The notes under the pieces were generated by a model. The model ran no database searches. It had not been told where the DNA came from and saw only the letters and a list, made by a program, of their open reading frames with translations. A stretch of 44,359 nucleotides of DNA from Beijerinckiaceae bacterium (GTDB taxonomy: Bacteria; Bacteroidota; Bacteroidia; Chitinophagales; Chitinophagaceae), in NCBI GenBank assembly GCA_903970475.1, contig CAJCIQ010000123.1:1-44359 (forward strand). Reading direction: 5' to 3'. Both the position numbers and the translations under genes were made by a program. Shown one piece after another: positions 16,984-25,033 of the stretch; position 1 is the first letter of the stretch, and each line of letters starts with the position of its first letter.

Positions 16984-18150
16984 ATGAACAACAGACAATA
17001 CTATCTTGACTGGATCAGAGTGGGGACCATTCTGCTGGTATTCTTCTTCCATTGTGGGCGATTTTTTGATTATAGCGATTGGCATGTTAAAAATGCTACC
17101 CTGTCCCCGGCTATCAATTTCTTTATTTTTTCGTTGGTGGAGTGGATCATGCCTATGTTCTTTTTCATCTCCGGGGCAAGTACCTGGTTTGCGTTGGGTG
17201 CCAAATCCAACGCTGCGTTTATAACAGATCGAACGAAACGGATATTGATCCCTTTACTGTTAGGAATCTTTATTTTGTCTCCCCATCAGGTCTATCTGGA
17301 ACGGCTTACCCATCATCAATTTTCTGGTAGCTTCATCAACTTTATGCCCCATTATTTTTCGGGTTGGTATGCCTTCGGTGGAAATTTTGCCTGGATGGGA
17401 CTGCATTTGTGGTATCTGCTGTTATTGTTTGTTTTTTCCTTATTAACATTACCTTTATTCCGAATGATCAAAAGGAGACCTTCTTTGAAGGTTAACCTTG
17501 GGCTTTACCTGGCCGGTGCTATCTTTTTGCTGGCCCTCCCTGGAAGTTTGTTGATTCCAAGGGGGTTCATCGGAATGCGGGTTTGGGGTGGTTGGAATAT
17601 CCTGGAGCATTTGTTCCTTTTTATGTTGGGGTATTATACCTGTTCAAGGAAGGGAATCATCCAGTATTTTAGTACCTGCCGGTATGCATTTCTGGCAGCC
17701 TGTATTGCCTTAACTTCTGTAAACTTATATTTCTTTGTTTATCCCGTTCATGTTGATTTTGGGTCATCACTTTATCTGATAGGGATGGTGTTGAGGGCTA
17801 TGGTATGCCTGAGTTGGATATTTACAATCGTGGGATTTGCAGCGCGGTATCTGAATTATACGAATAGTAAGCTGAAGTATGGCAATGAGGCCGTTCTTCC
17901 TTTTTATATCCTCCATCAGCCTGTGATCGTACTGATTGGTTATTTCGTGGTTCAATGGCCAATTTCCATTGGGTTTAAATATGGTATTATTGCGTTATCT
18001 TCTTTTTTGATTATTGCAGCCCTGTATCTATTCCTGGTTCGCCGGATCGGCGTTTTAAGGTTTCTTTTAGGCATGGGTAAGGCTAATAAAGGTTCCATAT
18101 CTAAGCCTTATTATATGCCAGGGAACTCGATAGTTTACGGTAAGCATTGA
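16984..18150 (+). CDS. Acyltransferase family 3 membrane protein
   Basis: A 388-residue polytopic acyltransferase (PF01757; OpgC/YeiB-like subgroup). The N-terminus QYYLDWIRVGTILLVFFFHCGRFF carries the family D-W-x-R and catalytic-type histidine; PMFFFISGASTWFALG follows, then repeated hydrophobic helices and LPFYILHQPVIVLIGYFVVQW near the end. The start ATG follows a GAAGAAAAA stretch. The last residues (SKPYYMPGNSIVYGKH) are antisense to the remnant of an SDR gene at 18101-18297, so the tail was probably created when a deletion joined the two. It diverges from the GH3 gene. Acceptor unknown; an extracytoplasmic glycan is likely. Confidence 0.9.
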   Translation: MNNRQYYLDWIRVGTILLVFFFHCGRFFDYSDWHVKNATLSPAINFFIFSLVEWIMPMFFFISGASTWFALGAKSNAAFITDRTKRILIPLLLGIFILSPHQVYLERLTHHQFSGSFINFMPHYFSGWYAFGGNFAWMGLHLWYLLLLFVFSLLTLPLFRMIKRRPSLKVNLGLYLAGAIFLLALPGSLLIPRGFIGMRVWGGWNILEHLFLFMLGYYTCSRKGIIQYFSTCRYAFLAACIALTSVNLYFFVYPVHVDFGSSLYLIGMVLRAMVCLSWIFTIVGFAARYLNYTNSKLKYGNEAVLPFYILHQPVIVLIGYFVVQWPISIGFKYGIIALSSFLIIAALYLFLVRRIGVLRFLLGMGKANKGSISKPYYMPGNSIVYGKH

Positions 18151-18297
18151 GCTGTTGTTGAAGGGTGACTACGACCTGCTCTGCGGTGCTAATGGCATCT
18201 GCACCCGCAATGAACCGGTTGGGCGGGGTTTCCAAAGGTAATGACTCGGCTAAAGGCAAACTAGTAGCATACGTATGACCCGGCTTGTAGAATTTGT
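18101..18297 (-). pseudogene. C-terminal remnant of an SDR oxidoreductase
   Basis: The reverse strand reads LPLETPPNRFIAGADAISTA, EQVVVTLQQQLNAYRKLSSS and LAYNKA before TAG at 18101-18103. This matches the C-terminus of a common SDR group, where a loop ending in GxDAxxxAxxxL is followed by a helix ending ELxxWxxLSxSTDF. A TAA interrupts the frame just upstream and no Rossmann domain remains. The remnant overlaps the 3' end of the acyltransferase gene on the other strand by 50 bp. Confidence 0.65.
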
Positions 18298-18426
18298 GAT
18301 TTTAAAATAGTTTGATAAGTGATAATCCTATAGGTGGTTCGATTCTGCTTTGCAGTAAAATTTACAACCATTAGATAACCTAGAGCCCGTAAACCAAGTT
18401 TTTCCCTTATTTTTCAACTATTGGCG

Positions 18427-18759
18427 ATGCTTCTGAAAATTCTGCTACTCCTATTGGCGATGCTGATCATTAATAGAGCTCGGGTATCTGCTCAAATTTC
18501 CTTTCCAAAAGGGTTTAAAAGCATAAATGGCGAACGGGGAAGTGGCCTGGATGATTTTTATACCAATGGGAGATATGCCTTTTTCACTAATAATGAATTC
18601 GTCGCCTCCGACTATTATGACCCAACCGATGATACTGTTAGGAAATACCTTAGGGGAGAGTATGGGATTCCATTTTATCAAACCAGAGATAGCCTCTTGT
18701 GGGGGACTGGTAAATTTGAAGGCAAGACGATGGGTTTGCTTTTTACTCAAAATGGTTGA
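18427..18759 (+). CDS. Small secreted protein of unknown function, possibly truncated
   Basis: A 110-residue product with a strong signal peptide (MLLKILLLLLAMLIINRARVSAQ, cleavage after about residue 23) and a mature part rich in aromatic and acidic residues: GERGSGLDDFYTNGRYAFFTNN, DYYDPTDDTVRKYLRGEYGIPFY. I recognise no family. The chain ends abruptly at TGLLFTQNG-type sequence in the middle of what looks like a beta-strand, and reading on in another frame gives WSLPFGNIV, so truncation by a frameshift is possible. ATG 18427 is preferred over the TTG six bases upstream. It is isolated between an acyltransferase and a convergent SRPBCC gene. Confidence 0.6.
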   Translation: MLLKILLLLLAMLIINRARVSAQISFPKGFKSINGERGSGLDDFYTNGRYAFFTNNEFVASDYYDPTDDTVRKYLRGEYGIPFYQTRDSLLWGTGKFEGKTMGLLFTQNG

Positions 18760-18824
18760 TCACTTCCATTCGGGAATATCGTAAGAGGGGAAAAACCTTT
18801 ATGTTCCCCATGCAATAGTAAATA

Positions 18825-19274
18825 TTACAGCCTGTTACTTGAATGGATCTTTTCGCATGCGCGTTTGAGGCCATTTATTTCCATGGTCATATAACTATCG
18901 GTAAGGGAATGGAAAAGCATAAATGCCAATGCGGCCAGTGGCCCCTGGTAGGTCATGCGGAGAACAACCGTTGTTTCGTTGCAGCCAATTAGGATCAGGT
19001 GTTCGGAAATGATTCTGAGACCAAATGATGCTTTTTCCCACGTTAGCAGTTTATTGAATTCTATTTCCTTAACGGTCCAAATAGCTGGAGCAAGCTTTGG
19101 TTGCAGCACCTTTATTTTGGTGCCTATCCTAAGTCTATCGTTGTTTAAAATGGAGATGTCGGTAATGGACGGTGTCCACTGGTTCCATTTACAGACATCT
19201 ATGAGTACATTGAAAACCTCATTGGGGAGAGCAGCGATAGCACTCGTTTTTTCCACTACCTGTTTTTTTCCCAT
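18825..19274 (-). CDS. SRPBCC family (polyketide cyclase-like) protein
   Basis: A 149-residue single-domain protein of the SRPBCC superfamily. The N-terminal strand and helix read QVVEKTSAIAALPNEVFNVLIDVCKWNQW (the usual 'vfdvlaDperyp.W' region); middle strands include IGTKIKVLQPKLAPAIWTVKE; the C-terminal helix is LTDSYMTMEINGLKRACE. It binds a hydrophobic ligand of unknown identity. ATG 19274 is chosen over an upstream TTG at 19301. It lies downstream of and in line with the ECF41 sigma gene, with an 86-bp gap. A perfect TGTCACA, the ECF41 -35 consensus, lies in that gap on the same strand, though no CGTC stands at the expected -10 distance. Confidence 0.85.
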   Translation of the reverse strand: MGKKQVVEKTSAIAALPNEVFNVLIDVCKWNQWTPSITDISILNNDRLRIGTKIKVLQPKLAPAIWTVKEIEFNKLLTWEKASFGLRIISEHLILIGCNETTVVLRMTYQGPLAALAFMLFHSLTDSYMTMEINGLKRACEKIHSSNRL

Positions 19275-19360
19275 AAATTTAATCTCTGACGGTTTATACA
19301 AGGATAGATTTACCGCGCTTTTGTGACAGAAATGGAGAATAAAATTTTTACCGAGAAGCG

Positions 19361-20254
19361 TTACAAAATGGGGCCGAGGGGGTCCTTATTTTGGACGCCC
19401 TTAAGTTTGTCCGGGTTGCGCACCATATAGATTGCTGAAAGCTTTGCTTCGTCAAATTCGAAAAACAGCACAGACTCAGGAAGACCGGTATTGATGTCAT
19501 GCAACACCACCGCCGTTTCACCGTTTATCTGGGCCACTGAAAGAGAAACGTCTTCCGATCCCTTGTTGTAAATCCCCATCATAAAATTGGCTGCCGCTCT
19601 TGAACCCCTTATTGGATTGAGTGCGGCCAACCGCTTCCCACCCCCATCGGAATAGACGATGACATCCTCCCGAAGCCGGGCAATCAGGGGGCTTGGGTCG
19701 CCTGAAGTGGCGGCAGCCAGAAAAAGCTGCATGATCTCCCTCAATTGATCCACCGAAGTGGGACTTGGTTGTGCCATTTGGCGCAGTCGATCTTTAGCTC
19801 GGTGCAGTATTTGCCGGCAATTATCCGGACTTGTCTCCAGTATTCCTGCAATCAGGTCATATTCGAAATCGAATGATTCTCTCAATATGAAAACCGCCCG
19901 TTCAGCAGGCTTTAAACGCTTCAGTAATAACAGTAAGCCATAGGATAAATCCTGGCCAATGGCCTCGGGGAGAAAACCATCTTCCAGCGGCTCGGGCAGA
20001 TCTGGTCCTGGATAGCTTGTCGTCTTTCGCTGATCCAAGATTTGTAAACACCGGTTCGTCACCACCTTCACCAAATAGGCGTCAGGCTTTCTTATACTGC
20101 CTGCTTTCATCGAACCTATAGCTAGATAGGTTTCCTGAATGATATCTTCCGCATCCACTACGCTTTTTGTCATTTTATAAGCCAGGGCAAAAAGCCGCGG
20201 TCGAATCTTGAGAAAATCCTCCTGGTAATTTTGATGGTTGTTAGCGCTGCTCAT
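19361..20254 (-). CDS. ECF41-type RNA polymerase sigma factor with SnoaL-like C-terminal domain
   Basis: A 297-residue sigma-70 family factor with no separate anti-sigma gene beside it. The sigma2 region reads RLFALAYKMTKSVVDAEDIIQETYLA, sigma4 LKPAERAVFILRESFDFEYDLIAGILETSPDNCRQILHRAKDRL. The fused C-terminal SnoaL/NTF2-like domain has the ECF41 hallmarks DGGGK (YSDGGGKRLAALNPI) and a terminal NPDKL. The TSYPGPDLPEPLED linker also matches the group. In ECF41 the C-terminal domain controls activity in place of an anti-sigma factor, and the usual target is a neighbouring oxidoreductase/epimerase gene; here an NmrA-like gene diverges 131 bp away, but it is truncated. No TGTCACA-CGTC promoter was found in that divergent region. 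Confidence 0.93.
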   Translation of the reverse strand: MSSANNHQNYQEDFLKIRPRLFALAYKMTKSVVDAEDIIQETYLAIGSMKAGSIRKPDAYLVKVVTNRCLQILDQRKTTSYPGPDLPEPLEDGFLPEAIGQDLSYGLLLLLKRLKPAERAVFILRESFDFEYDLIAGILETSPDNCRQILHRAKDRLRQMAQPSPTSVDQLREIMQLFLAAATSGDPSPLIARLREDVIVYSDGGGKRLAALNPIRGSRAAANFMMGIYNKGSEDVSLSVAQINGETAVVLHDINTGLPESVLFFEFDEAKLSAIYMVRNPDKLKGVQNKDPLGPIL

Positions 20255-20385
20255 AAAAATCGACTAATAGGACGCTAAATGTAAGGACGATGAACCCATC
20301 ATCATCATTTGGATACAAAAATCGTTGATTGGGCTTTATACTTCTGGTGCATGTTATGGAGCTTTGATGCAATAAAAAGCAAATC

Positions 20386-20817
20386 ATGAATCTTGTTGTT
20401 ACAGGATCTTTGGGAAACATCAATAAGCCACTGACAGTCAATCTTGTGGAGCGCGGGTATGGGGTCACAGTCGTTAGTTCAAACCCGGAAAAGCGCCGGG
20501 CCATCGAATCTCTCGGTGCCATCCCTGCCATAGGCAGCATCCGGGACGTTGACTTCCTTACAAGCACTTTTAACGGGAAAGCCGGGGTATATTGCATGAA
20601 TCCGCTCAACTTTATGGAGCCGGACCTGAATGCCTGGTCAGGGAATATCGATAACTATATCCAAGCGATACAGCGGTCGGGTGTACAACGGGTCATCGTG
20701 CTCAGTGGCTGGGTAGCGCACCTGCTTCGGTCCCAGCAGCCAGAAGACAAATGGAACAAGCTCCTGGGCGCAAACGTCACCATTATGCGCCCCGGCTCCT
20801 GGTATACCAACAACTAA
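20386..20817 (+). CDS. NmrA-like NAD(P)-binding protein, truncated
   Basis: A 143-residue N-terminal half of an NmrA-like atypical SDR. It shows a Rossmann start MNLVVTGSLGNINKPLTVNLVERGYGVTVVSS and then PEKRRAIESLGAIPAIGSIRDVDFL and GVQRVIVLSGWVAHLLRS. It stops at NVTIMRPGSWYTNN, where family members of about 280-300 residues continue into the substrate domain. The AraC gene begins 11 bp after the stop, so a deletion probably removed the 3' half. It diverges from the ECF41 gene and is the type of gene ECF41 factors normally drive. The frame is open with a normal ATG, so a short product may still be made; whether it is functional is doubtful. Confidence 0.75.
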   Translation: MNLVVTGSLGNINKPLTVNLVERGYGVTVVSSNPEKRRAIESLGAIPAIGSIRDVDFLTSTFNGKAGVYCMNPLNFMEPDLNAWSGNIDNYIQAIQRSGVQRVIVLSGWVAHLLRSQQPEDKWNKLLGANVTIMRPGSWYTNN

Positions 20818-20828
20818 AGAATGTATTT

Positions 20829-21755
20829 ATGGTCTATTATCCACCATTCAGAATTACATCCGTTAGTCAACTCCATTTGCTGAGGGGCCTTCCCAAACCG
20901 GAACATCCGCTCAACAGCGTGATCGATATTTCCACTATTAAGGAGCCTCCCTGGGATGGCCCCAAAGCCCTCGTAACCGACTTCTACATTATTGGATTAA
21001 AGCGCTGCCTCCACCCTCATACGAAAATGAAATACGGGCAGCAGGAATATGATTTCGATGAAGGTGTGTTGAGCTTTATAGCGCCAGGTCAGCTATTCGG
21101 CTTTGACCCGGATCGGTATGAAGGGGTGGAGCTGTTGGGATGGGTACTATTGATCCACCCCGATTTCCTCTGGAATACATCCCTAGCGCACAAGATCAGG
21201 GAATACCCATTCTTCGACTATTCGGTCACGGAAGCACTTTTCCTTTCGGAAAAGGAAGAATTGTTGATCACTGGTCTCCTCCACAACATTCAACAGGAAT
21301 ATCGGACGAATATCGATAGATTCAGCCAGGAAATTATTATCTCCCTGATCGAAGCCCTGTTGAACTACGCCGATCGCTTTTATCATAGGCAGTTCATCAC
21401 GCGTAAGATCAGTAATCATACCATCATTGACCGGCTCGATCAGATCCTGGAGACTTCCCTCACGGACAAGGATTTGACCCGAAAGGGAATTCCAACCGTA
21501 AAATATATTTCCAGCCAATTGAACGTGTCCCCCAATTATCTCACTGGCCTGCTAAAGATGTTGACCAGTAAATCCACCCAACAATACATTCAGGACAAAA
21601 TAATCGAGAAAGCAAAGGATAAACTCTCCACGACCGATCTGTCCGTCAGCGAGATCGCATATGAGCTGGGTTTTGCTTATCCTCAGTCCTTCAGCAAGCT
21701 GTTTAAGTTAAAAACAAACCTTTCTCCTTTGGCTTTCAGACAGTCGTTTCATTAA
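20829..21755 (+). CDS. AraC family transcriptional regulator
   Basis: A 308-residue activator with an N-terminal cupin-like sensing domain (about 30-170; FDEGVLSFIAPGQLFGFDPD) and a C-terminal double helix-turn-helix. The HTH part reads TVKYISSQLNVSPNYLTGLLKMLTSKSTQQYIQDKIIEKAK, then LSVSEIAYELGFAYPQSFSKLFKLKTNLSPLAFRQSF. ATG 20829 is chosen because it starts the family N-terminus (MVYYPPFRITSVSQLH); an in-frame ATG at 20751 lies inside the NmrA-like gene. It is 19 bp upstream of an SRPBCC gene, probably its co-transcribed partner. Confidence 0.92.
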   Translation: MVYYPPFRITSVSQLHLLRGLPKPEHPLNSVIDISTIKEPPWDGPKALVTDFYIIGLKRCLHPHTKMKYGQQEYDFDEGVLSFIAPGQLFGFDPDRYEGVELLGWVLLIHPDFLWNTSLAHKIREYPFFDYSVTEALFLSEKEELLITGLLHNIQQEYRTNIDRFSQEIIISLIEALLNYADRFYHRQFITRKISNHTIIDRLDQILETSLTDKDLTRKGIPTVKYISSQLNVSPNYLTGLLKMLTSKSTQQYIQDKIIEKAKDKLSTTDLSVSEIAYELGFAYPQSFSKLFKLKTNLSPLAFRQSFH

Positions 21756-21774
21756 AGCAATTAAATAAAAACAT

Positions 21775-22287
21775 ATGAGTGAAATTCATTGGCCCCAGGC
21801 GTACCTGCCTGGTACAACGGACAATTTTGTGTCCAACGAGGTCATCATTACTGGCCTCTCATCAGCCGAGGTATGGCCTTACCTCAATGACGCGACGCAA
21901 TGGCCTACCTACTACAACAATGCCTCAGAGGTTGGTTTTGAAGGCGGTGCAGGCCCAACCTTGGCTACAGGAGTCCGCTTTCACTTTACCACTTTTGGAC
22001 TACATGCGGAAGCTGAGGTAACAGAGCACGTTCCGCCGAGCCAGGGAAATGCAGCAAGGTTGTCCTTTAGAGCATGGATCGTTGGCATTCCTCAAGAGGA
22101 CGCTTCTGCATTGCATGCGTGGTTAGTGGAGGATCTGCCCGGCGGCCGGGTTCGTGTGCTCACCCAGGAGTCTCAAATCGGTGAGCCTGCAAGGCAAATG
22201 GCCATCCTTAAACCCAATCCTGTGCTGAATGCCCATCAGGACTGGCTGGAGGGGTTGGTACAAACAGCTAAAAGCAAAAAAGCATGA
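21775..22287 (+). CDS. SRPBCC domain protein
   Basis: A 170-residue SRPBCC-fold protein. An N-terminal VSNEVIITGLSSAEVWPYLNDATQWPTYYNNASEV gives the typical strand-helix-W start, followed by GVRFHFTTFGLHAEAEVTEHVPPSQ and a C-terminal amphipathic helix NPVLNAHQDWLEGLVQTAK. There are no catalytic residues to name; the superfamily binds lipids, polyketides or aromatic compounds. The start ATG lies 19 bp after the AraC stop, so the regulator probably controls its own small operon. It is convergent with the eCIS-core gene 24 bp away. Confidence 0.85.
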   Translation: MSEIHWPQAYLPGTTDNFVSNEVIITGLSSAEVWPYLNDATQWPTYYNNASEVGFEGGAGPTLATGVRFHFTTFGLHAEAEVTEHVPPSQGNAARLSFRAWIVGIPQEDASALHAWLVEDLPGGRVRVLTQESQIGEPARQMAILKPNPVLNAHQDWLEGLVQTAKSKKA

Positions 22288-22311
22288 GTAAGTCAATGAA
22301 CAAGTGAGGTC

Positions 22312-24816
22312 TTACTTCGTAGCTCTTAGCTTTTCAATGGCCATCAACACCTGGTCTGCCTCCGGTTCCTTCGCCCTTTTGTGTACTTCGCTTACGTATT
22401 GTGCAACGGCTGAATGAGGATCATTCAATTCTTGAAGGACTTTGGCTATGAGTACCGGATCGGGCATTTGTTTGGGAGCGCCCAGGGATCTAGTTGCTTC
22501 CATCAACCGGTCATGTCCTTTCTCAAATCCCTCAATTTCCACATAATTGGTAGTGCCGATGTCACGGAGAGAAAGGAAGTTCTTTCCTAATTGATGGGCG
22601 AGATTGGCCGTATTGGCTCCTTCGTAGGTTACAGGCAGTGTTGAACTATCCACCAGGAGGCTGAACCAATCTTTGGGTATGCCGCCGACAATATCAATAA
22701 ATGTCACGCTTTTGTTGACAAGGATGGTCATTACGGACGGCTGATTCATTTTATAATAGTAAACAGTACCTATCTCAGCGCTGGCTCCATCGTTCTCCCT
22801 GATGGCCTTGGTGTGATCAAGATTCAACTTAGATAAATTCAGGATCACCAAAGGCTTTCCACCAGTGGACTGTTGATAATGGAAGGCGGACATGACCATC
22901 AAGGAGGATATGGTATTGGCATGTTTCATAGTGATTCCCTGGGAACTATCTGTGTAATGTAGGCCATAGGTGGTCCACAGATCAATCTTTCCCGCTCTTA
23001 CCAATTTCACCAACCGCTGAATATTGTCCTTTATCACTTCATTAATCGGAGAAAGTTTCCCGGGGGCTTTATCTTTATAGGTGCCCCCTTTAAAAATGGT
23101 ACTGGGGGATTGCGTTATTGGATAAGTCATGTCACCCGTATCTATAAAACGTGGACTATCCCCCCAACCATGTGGATTCAAGCCAATAAGTTTCTGGGAA
23201 CCCACCGCATTCATCAGCGCCTTAGTTTGTTCTACATGGGTAACATCATCCTTCCATAGGTCCAATTCGTCATCAGGATGCAGCGAAACAGATCGTTCCT
23301 GCTGGCCACGGATGGGCGAAATAGGGGAGGTGGTTTTGGAAAGCGGTTGTTGCCGGATAACGGTAAAGTTGCAGTTCCGGTAAGAGAGATGCTGACGGTC
23401 TTTTTGGACGTCAAGTCCTTCCAGTAAGTCTTTGAATATAAACATCGCTGGCGGCTCCGCTAAAATAACCAACTCTATCCTTACTTTTCCTGCATAATCT
23501 CTGATCAGTTGTTCAATGGAAGATACCGCGGCCGATGGATGACCTCTGCCAGCCTGGCTGGCCTGCGCATGTGTCACCACTTTAATCACATCCACATTCT
23601 TTGACAGATATTCACTGTTGAGTTCCTTGATCTGGTCGGTGCGGCTCGCTGGATCATCGGAAATATCCACCTCTGAAGGAAGCGGTTTGGGATTCTCCGA
23701 GGTAAGTGCTGTTTTGCCGGAGCCGGCCTTGTCCCCGTCAGAAGCCCCAGTGGCAGCCTCTTCAATGGCGTCCCTTTTGGGTAGTACAACAGGAGCCAGC
23801 TCCTCAAGCACTGGTTCCAATGCGACCAGTGCTTCTGCACCGCCTGGTGTAGCATCCTCTTCCTCCAGGGCTATTTCCGCTCGGGGGTTCTGGTGCAGTT
23901 CGTGAAGGGCAATTAGATTGGTGTTGGTCCTTAAGTCCTCGATGCGGGGTAAGAGGCTAGGGGGCAAAACCGGTGGACGATGAGGCTCGGGCTGAGGTGT
24001 GTCCTGGGCTCGTTGGTTTCCGAAACCGGGTAACCCAAACAATACCAGCCATCCTGCGCCAAACACAAGTAGTAAAATGAGTGCCAGGACAGCTAATTTC
24101 GTTTTCCAGCCGGGTCCCAGGGAATCCTGTGCGGCACGAATGGCTTCCCCCCAGTTTCGAAATTGTCTACCCGCAACCACCGAATCGGCAGCCCATGCAA
24201 TCAATACCCTTGCCACTTCATCACTTCCTCTGTACTGTTCAACCCTGGCCTCAATGGTCTCCTGTCGGAGAACCTGGCCTCCATTGATCCAAAACGACAT
24301 TTGCATGGGGGCTGAGTGGGGAGCAACGCTGTACCTTATCGAGCGTCCAGGGGTTGCAGATGCACCGACCCGCATGACCTGACGGCCCATGACGTCTGCT
24401 TCCCGCTCCAGATGTGGGTCCGTATTAATTTGCACGCCTTCTTTTAACTGGGTAGTAGGCTTTACTATACCGCTTTTCTGTTGAGCTACATGCCAGGCCT
24501 CATGAGGCAGGTGATGCTCCTGGCCAGGGCCCAGATGAATGTCTGTTCCCTGGGCATAAGCGTAGGCCTTTAGCTGTGCTGGTTTATCTGAATGGTAATG
24601 GACTTTGACGTCATCCATGCGCTGACCGGAAAGGGCTTCTACACCAGCTTTAAGTTGATCTGGCAATCCGGACTTGTTTTTCCTTTGCCAAAAGTTGTTC
24701 TGTGCCCGGTTGTCCTCAATGGGTAATGCACCAGCACCGGCTTTTTGTTTCGGCTGAACAATGCCGGAGGTGAGCCCCCGGGTGGAAGAAAAGCCCCTGT
24801 CGGCAGGCGTGTACAT
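22312..24816 (-). CDS. eCIS-core (DUF4157) protein with transmembrane linker and GT-B-like C-terminal domain
   Basis: An 834-residue multidomain protein. Residues about 50-150 form the eCIS core domain (DUF4157): LPDQLKAGVEALSGQRMDDVKVHYHSDKPAQLKAYAYAQGTDIHL, the zinc-type motif HEAWH at 105-109, and LEREADVMG. Such domains are carried by cargo of extracellular contractile injection systems and related toxins. A hydrophobic segment at about 240-263 is followed by a Pro/Glu-rich linker. The C-terminal half (about 405-834) opens with a Rossmann-like strand and ASQAGRGHPSAA (420-430), like the GxGHxxA loop of MurG/MGDG-synthase type GT-B enzymes, and near 728 has PVTYEGANTANLAHQLGKNF, like a GT-B donor-site loop. 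The glycosyltransferase reading is inference. ATG 24816 is preferred over TTG 24852. No contractile-sheath genes are in the window. Confidence 0.8.
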   Translation of the reverse strand: MYTPADRGFSSTRGLTSGIVQPKQKAGAGALPIEDNRAQNNFWQRKNKSGLPDQLKAGVEALSGQRMDDVKVHYHSDKPAQLKAYAYAQGTDIHLGPGQEHHLPHEAWHVAQQKSGIVKPTTQLKEGVQINTDPHLEREADVMGRQVMRVGASATPGRSIRYSVAPHSAPMQMSFWINGGQVLRQETIEARVEQYRGSDEVARVLIAWAADSVVAGRQFRNWGEAIRAAQDSLGPGWKTKLAVLALILLLVFGAGWLVLFGLPGFGNQRAQDTPQPEPHRPPVLPPSLLPRIEDLRTNTNLIALHELHQNPRAEIALEEEDATPGGAEALVALEPVLEELAPVVLPKRDAIEEAATGASDGDKAGSGKTALTSENPKPLPSEVDISDDPASRTDQIKELNSEYLSKNVDVIKVVTHAQASQAGRGHPSAAVSSIEQLIRDYAGKVRIELVILAEPPAMFIFKDLLEGLDVQKDRQHLSYRNCNFTVIRQQPLSKTTSPISPIRGQQERSVSLHPDDELDLWKDDVTHVEQTKALMNAVGSQKLIGLNPHGWGDSPRFIDTGDMTYPITQSPSTIFKGGTYKDKAPGKLSPINEVIKDNIQRLVKLVRAGKIDLWTTYGLHYTDSSQGITMKHANTISSLMVMSAFHYQQSTGGKPLVILNLSKLNLDHTKAIRENDGASAEIGTVYYYKMNQPSVMTILVNKSVTFIDIVGGIPKDWFSLLVDSSTLPVTYEGANTANLAHQLGKNFLSLRDIGTTNYVEIEGFEKGHDRLMEATRSLGAPKQMPDPVLIAKVLQELNDPHSAVAQYVSEVHKRAKEPEADQVLMAIEKLRATK

Positions 24817-25033
24817 ATTCCCTAATGTAACTAAACTATGTGGATAAAGCAATGGGTGTTTTCACGCTCCATCACTATTCAATACTAGATTGGAATAATA
24901 GTAAGTTTCACAGAAGAGGTTTTATGCGCTATCAACTCATTTTGATGAATGGATAAGTTTATGCTTCAGCGGCGTTTTAAGTCGGAGTGCTCTTTAGAAT
25001 AGCAAGTATGGTTTTAGTATATTTAGAAGATTC

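Noticed and set aside
19322..19328. TGTCACA (reverse strand), the ECF41 -35 consensus, upstream of the SRPBCC gene
   Set aside because: No CGTC -10 element lies 16-17 bp downstream; the first CGTC is 30 bp away, so I did not list it as a promoter.
22287..22316. AGTAAG/CTTACT as a terminator between convergent genes
   Set aside because: Arms are only 6 bp with an 18-nt loop and no T-run; too weak to call.
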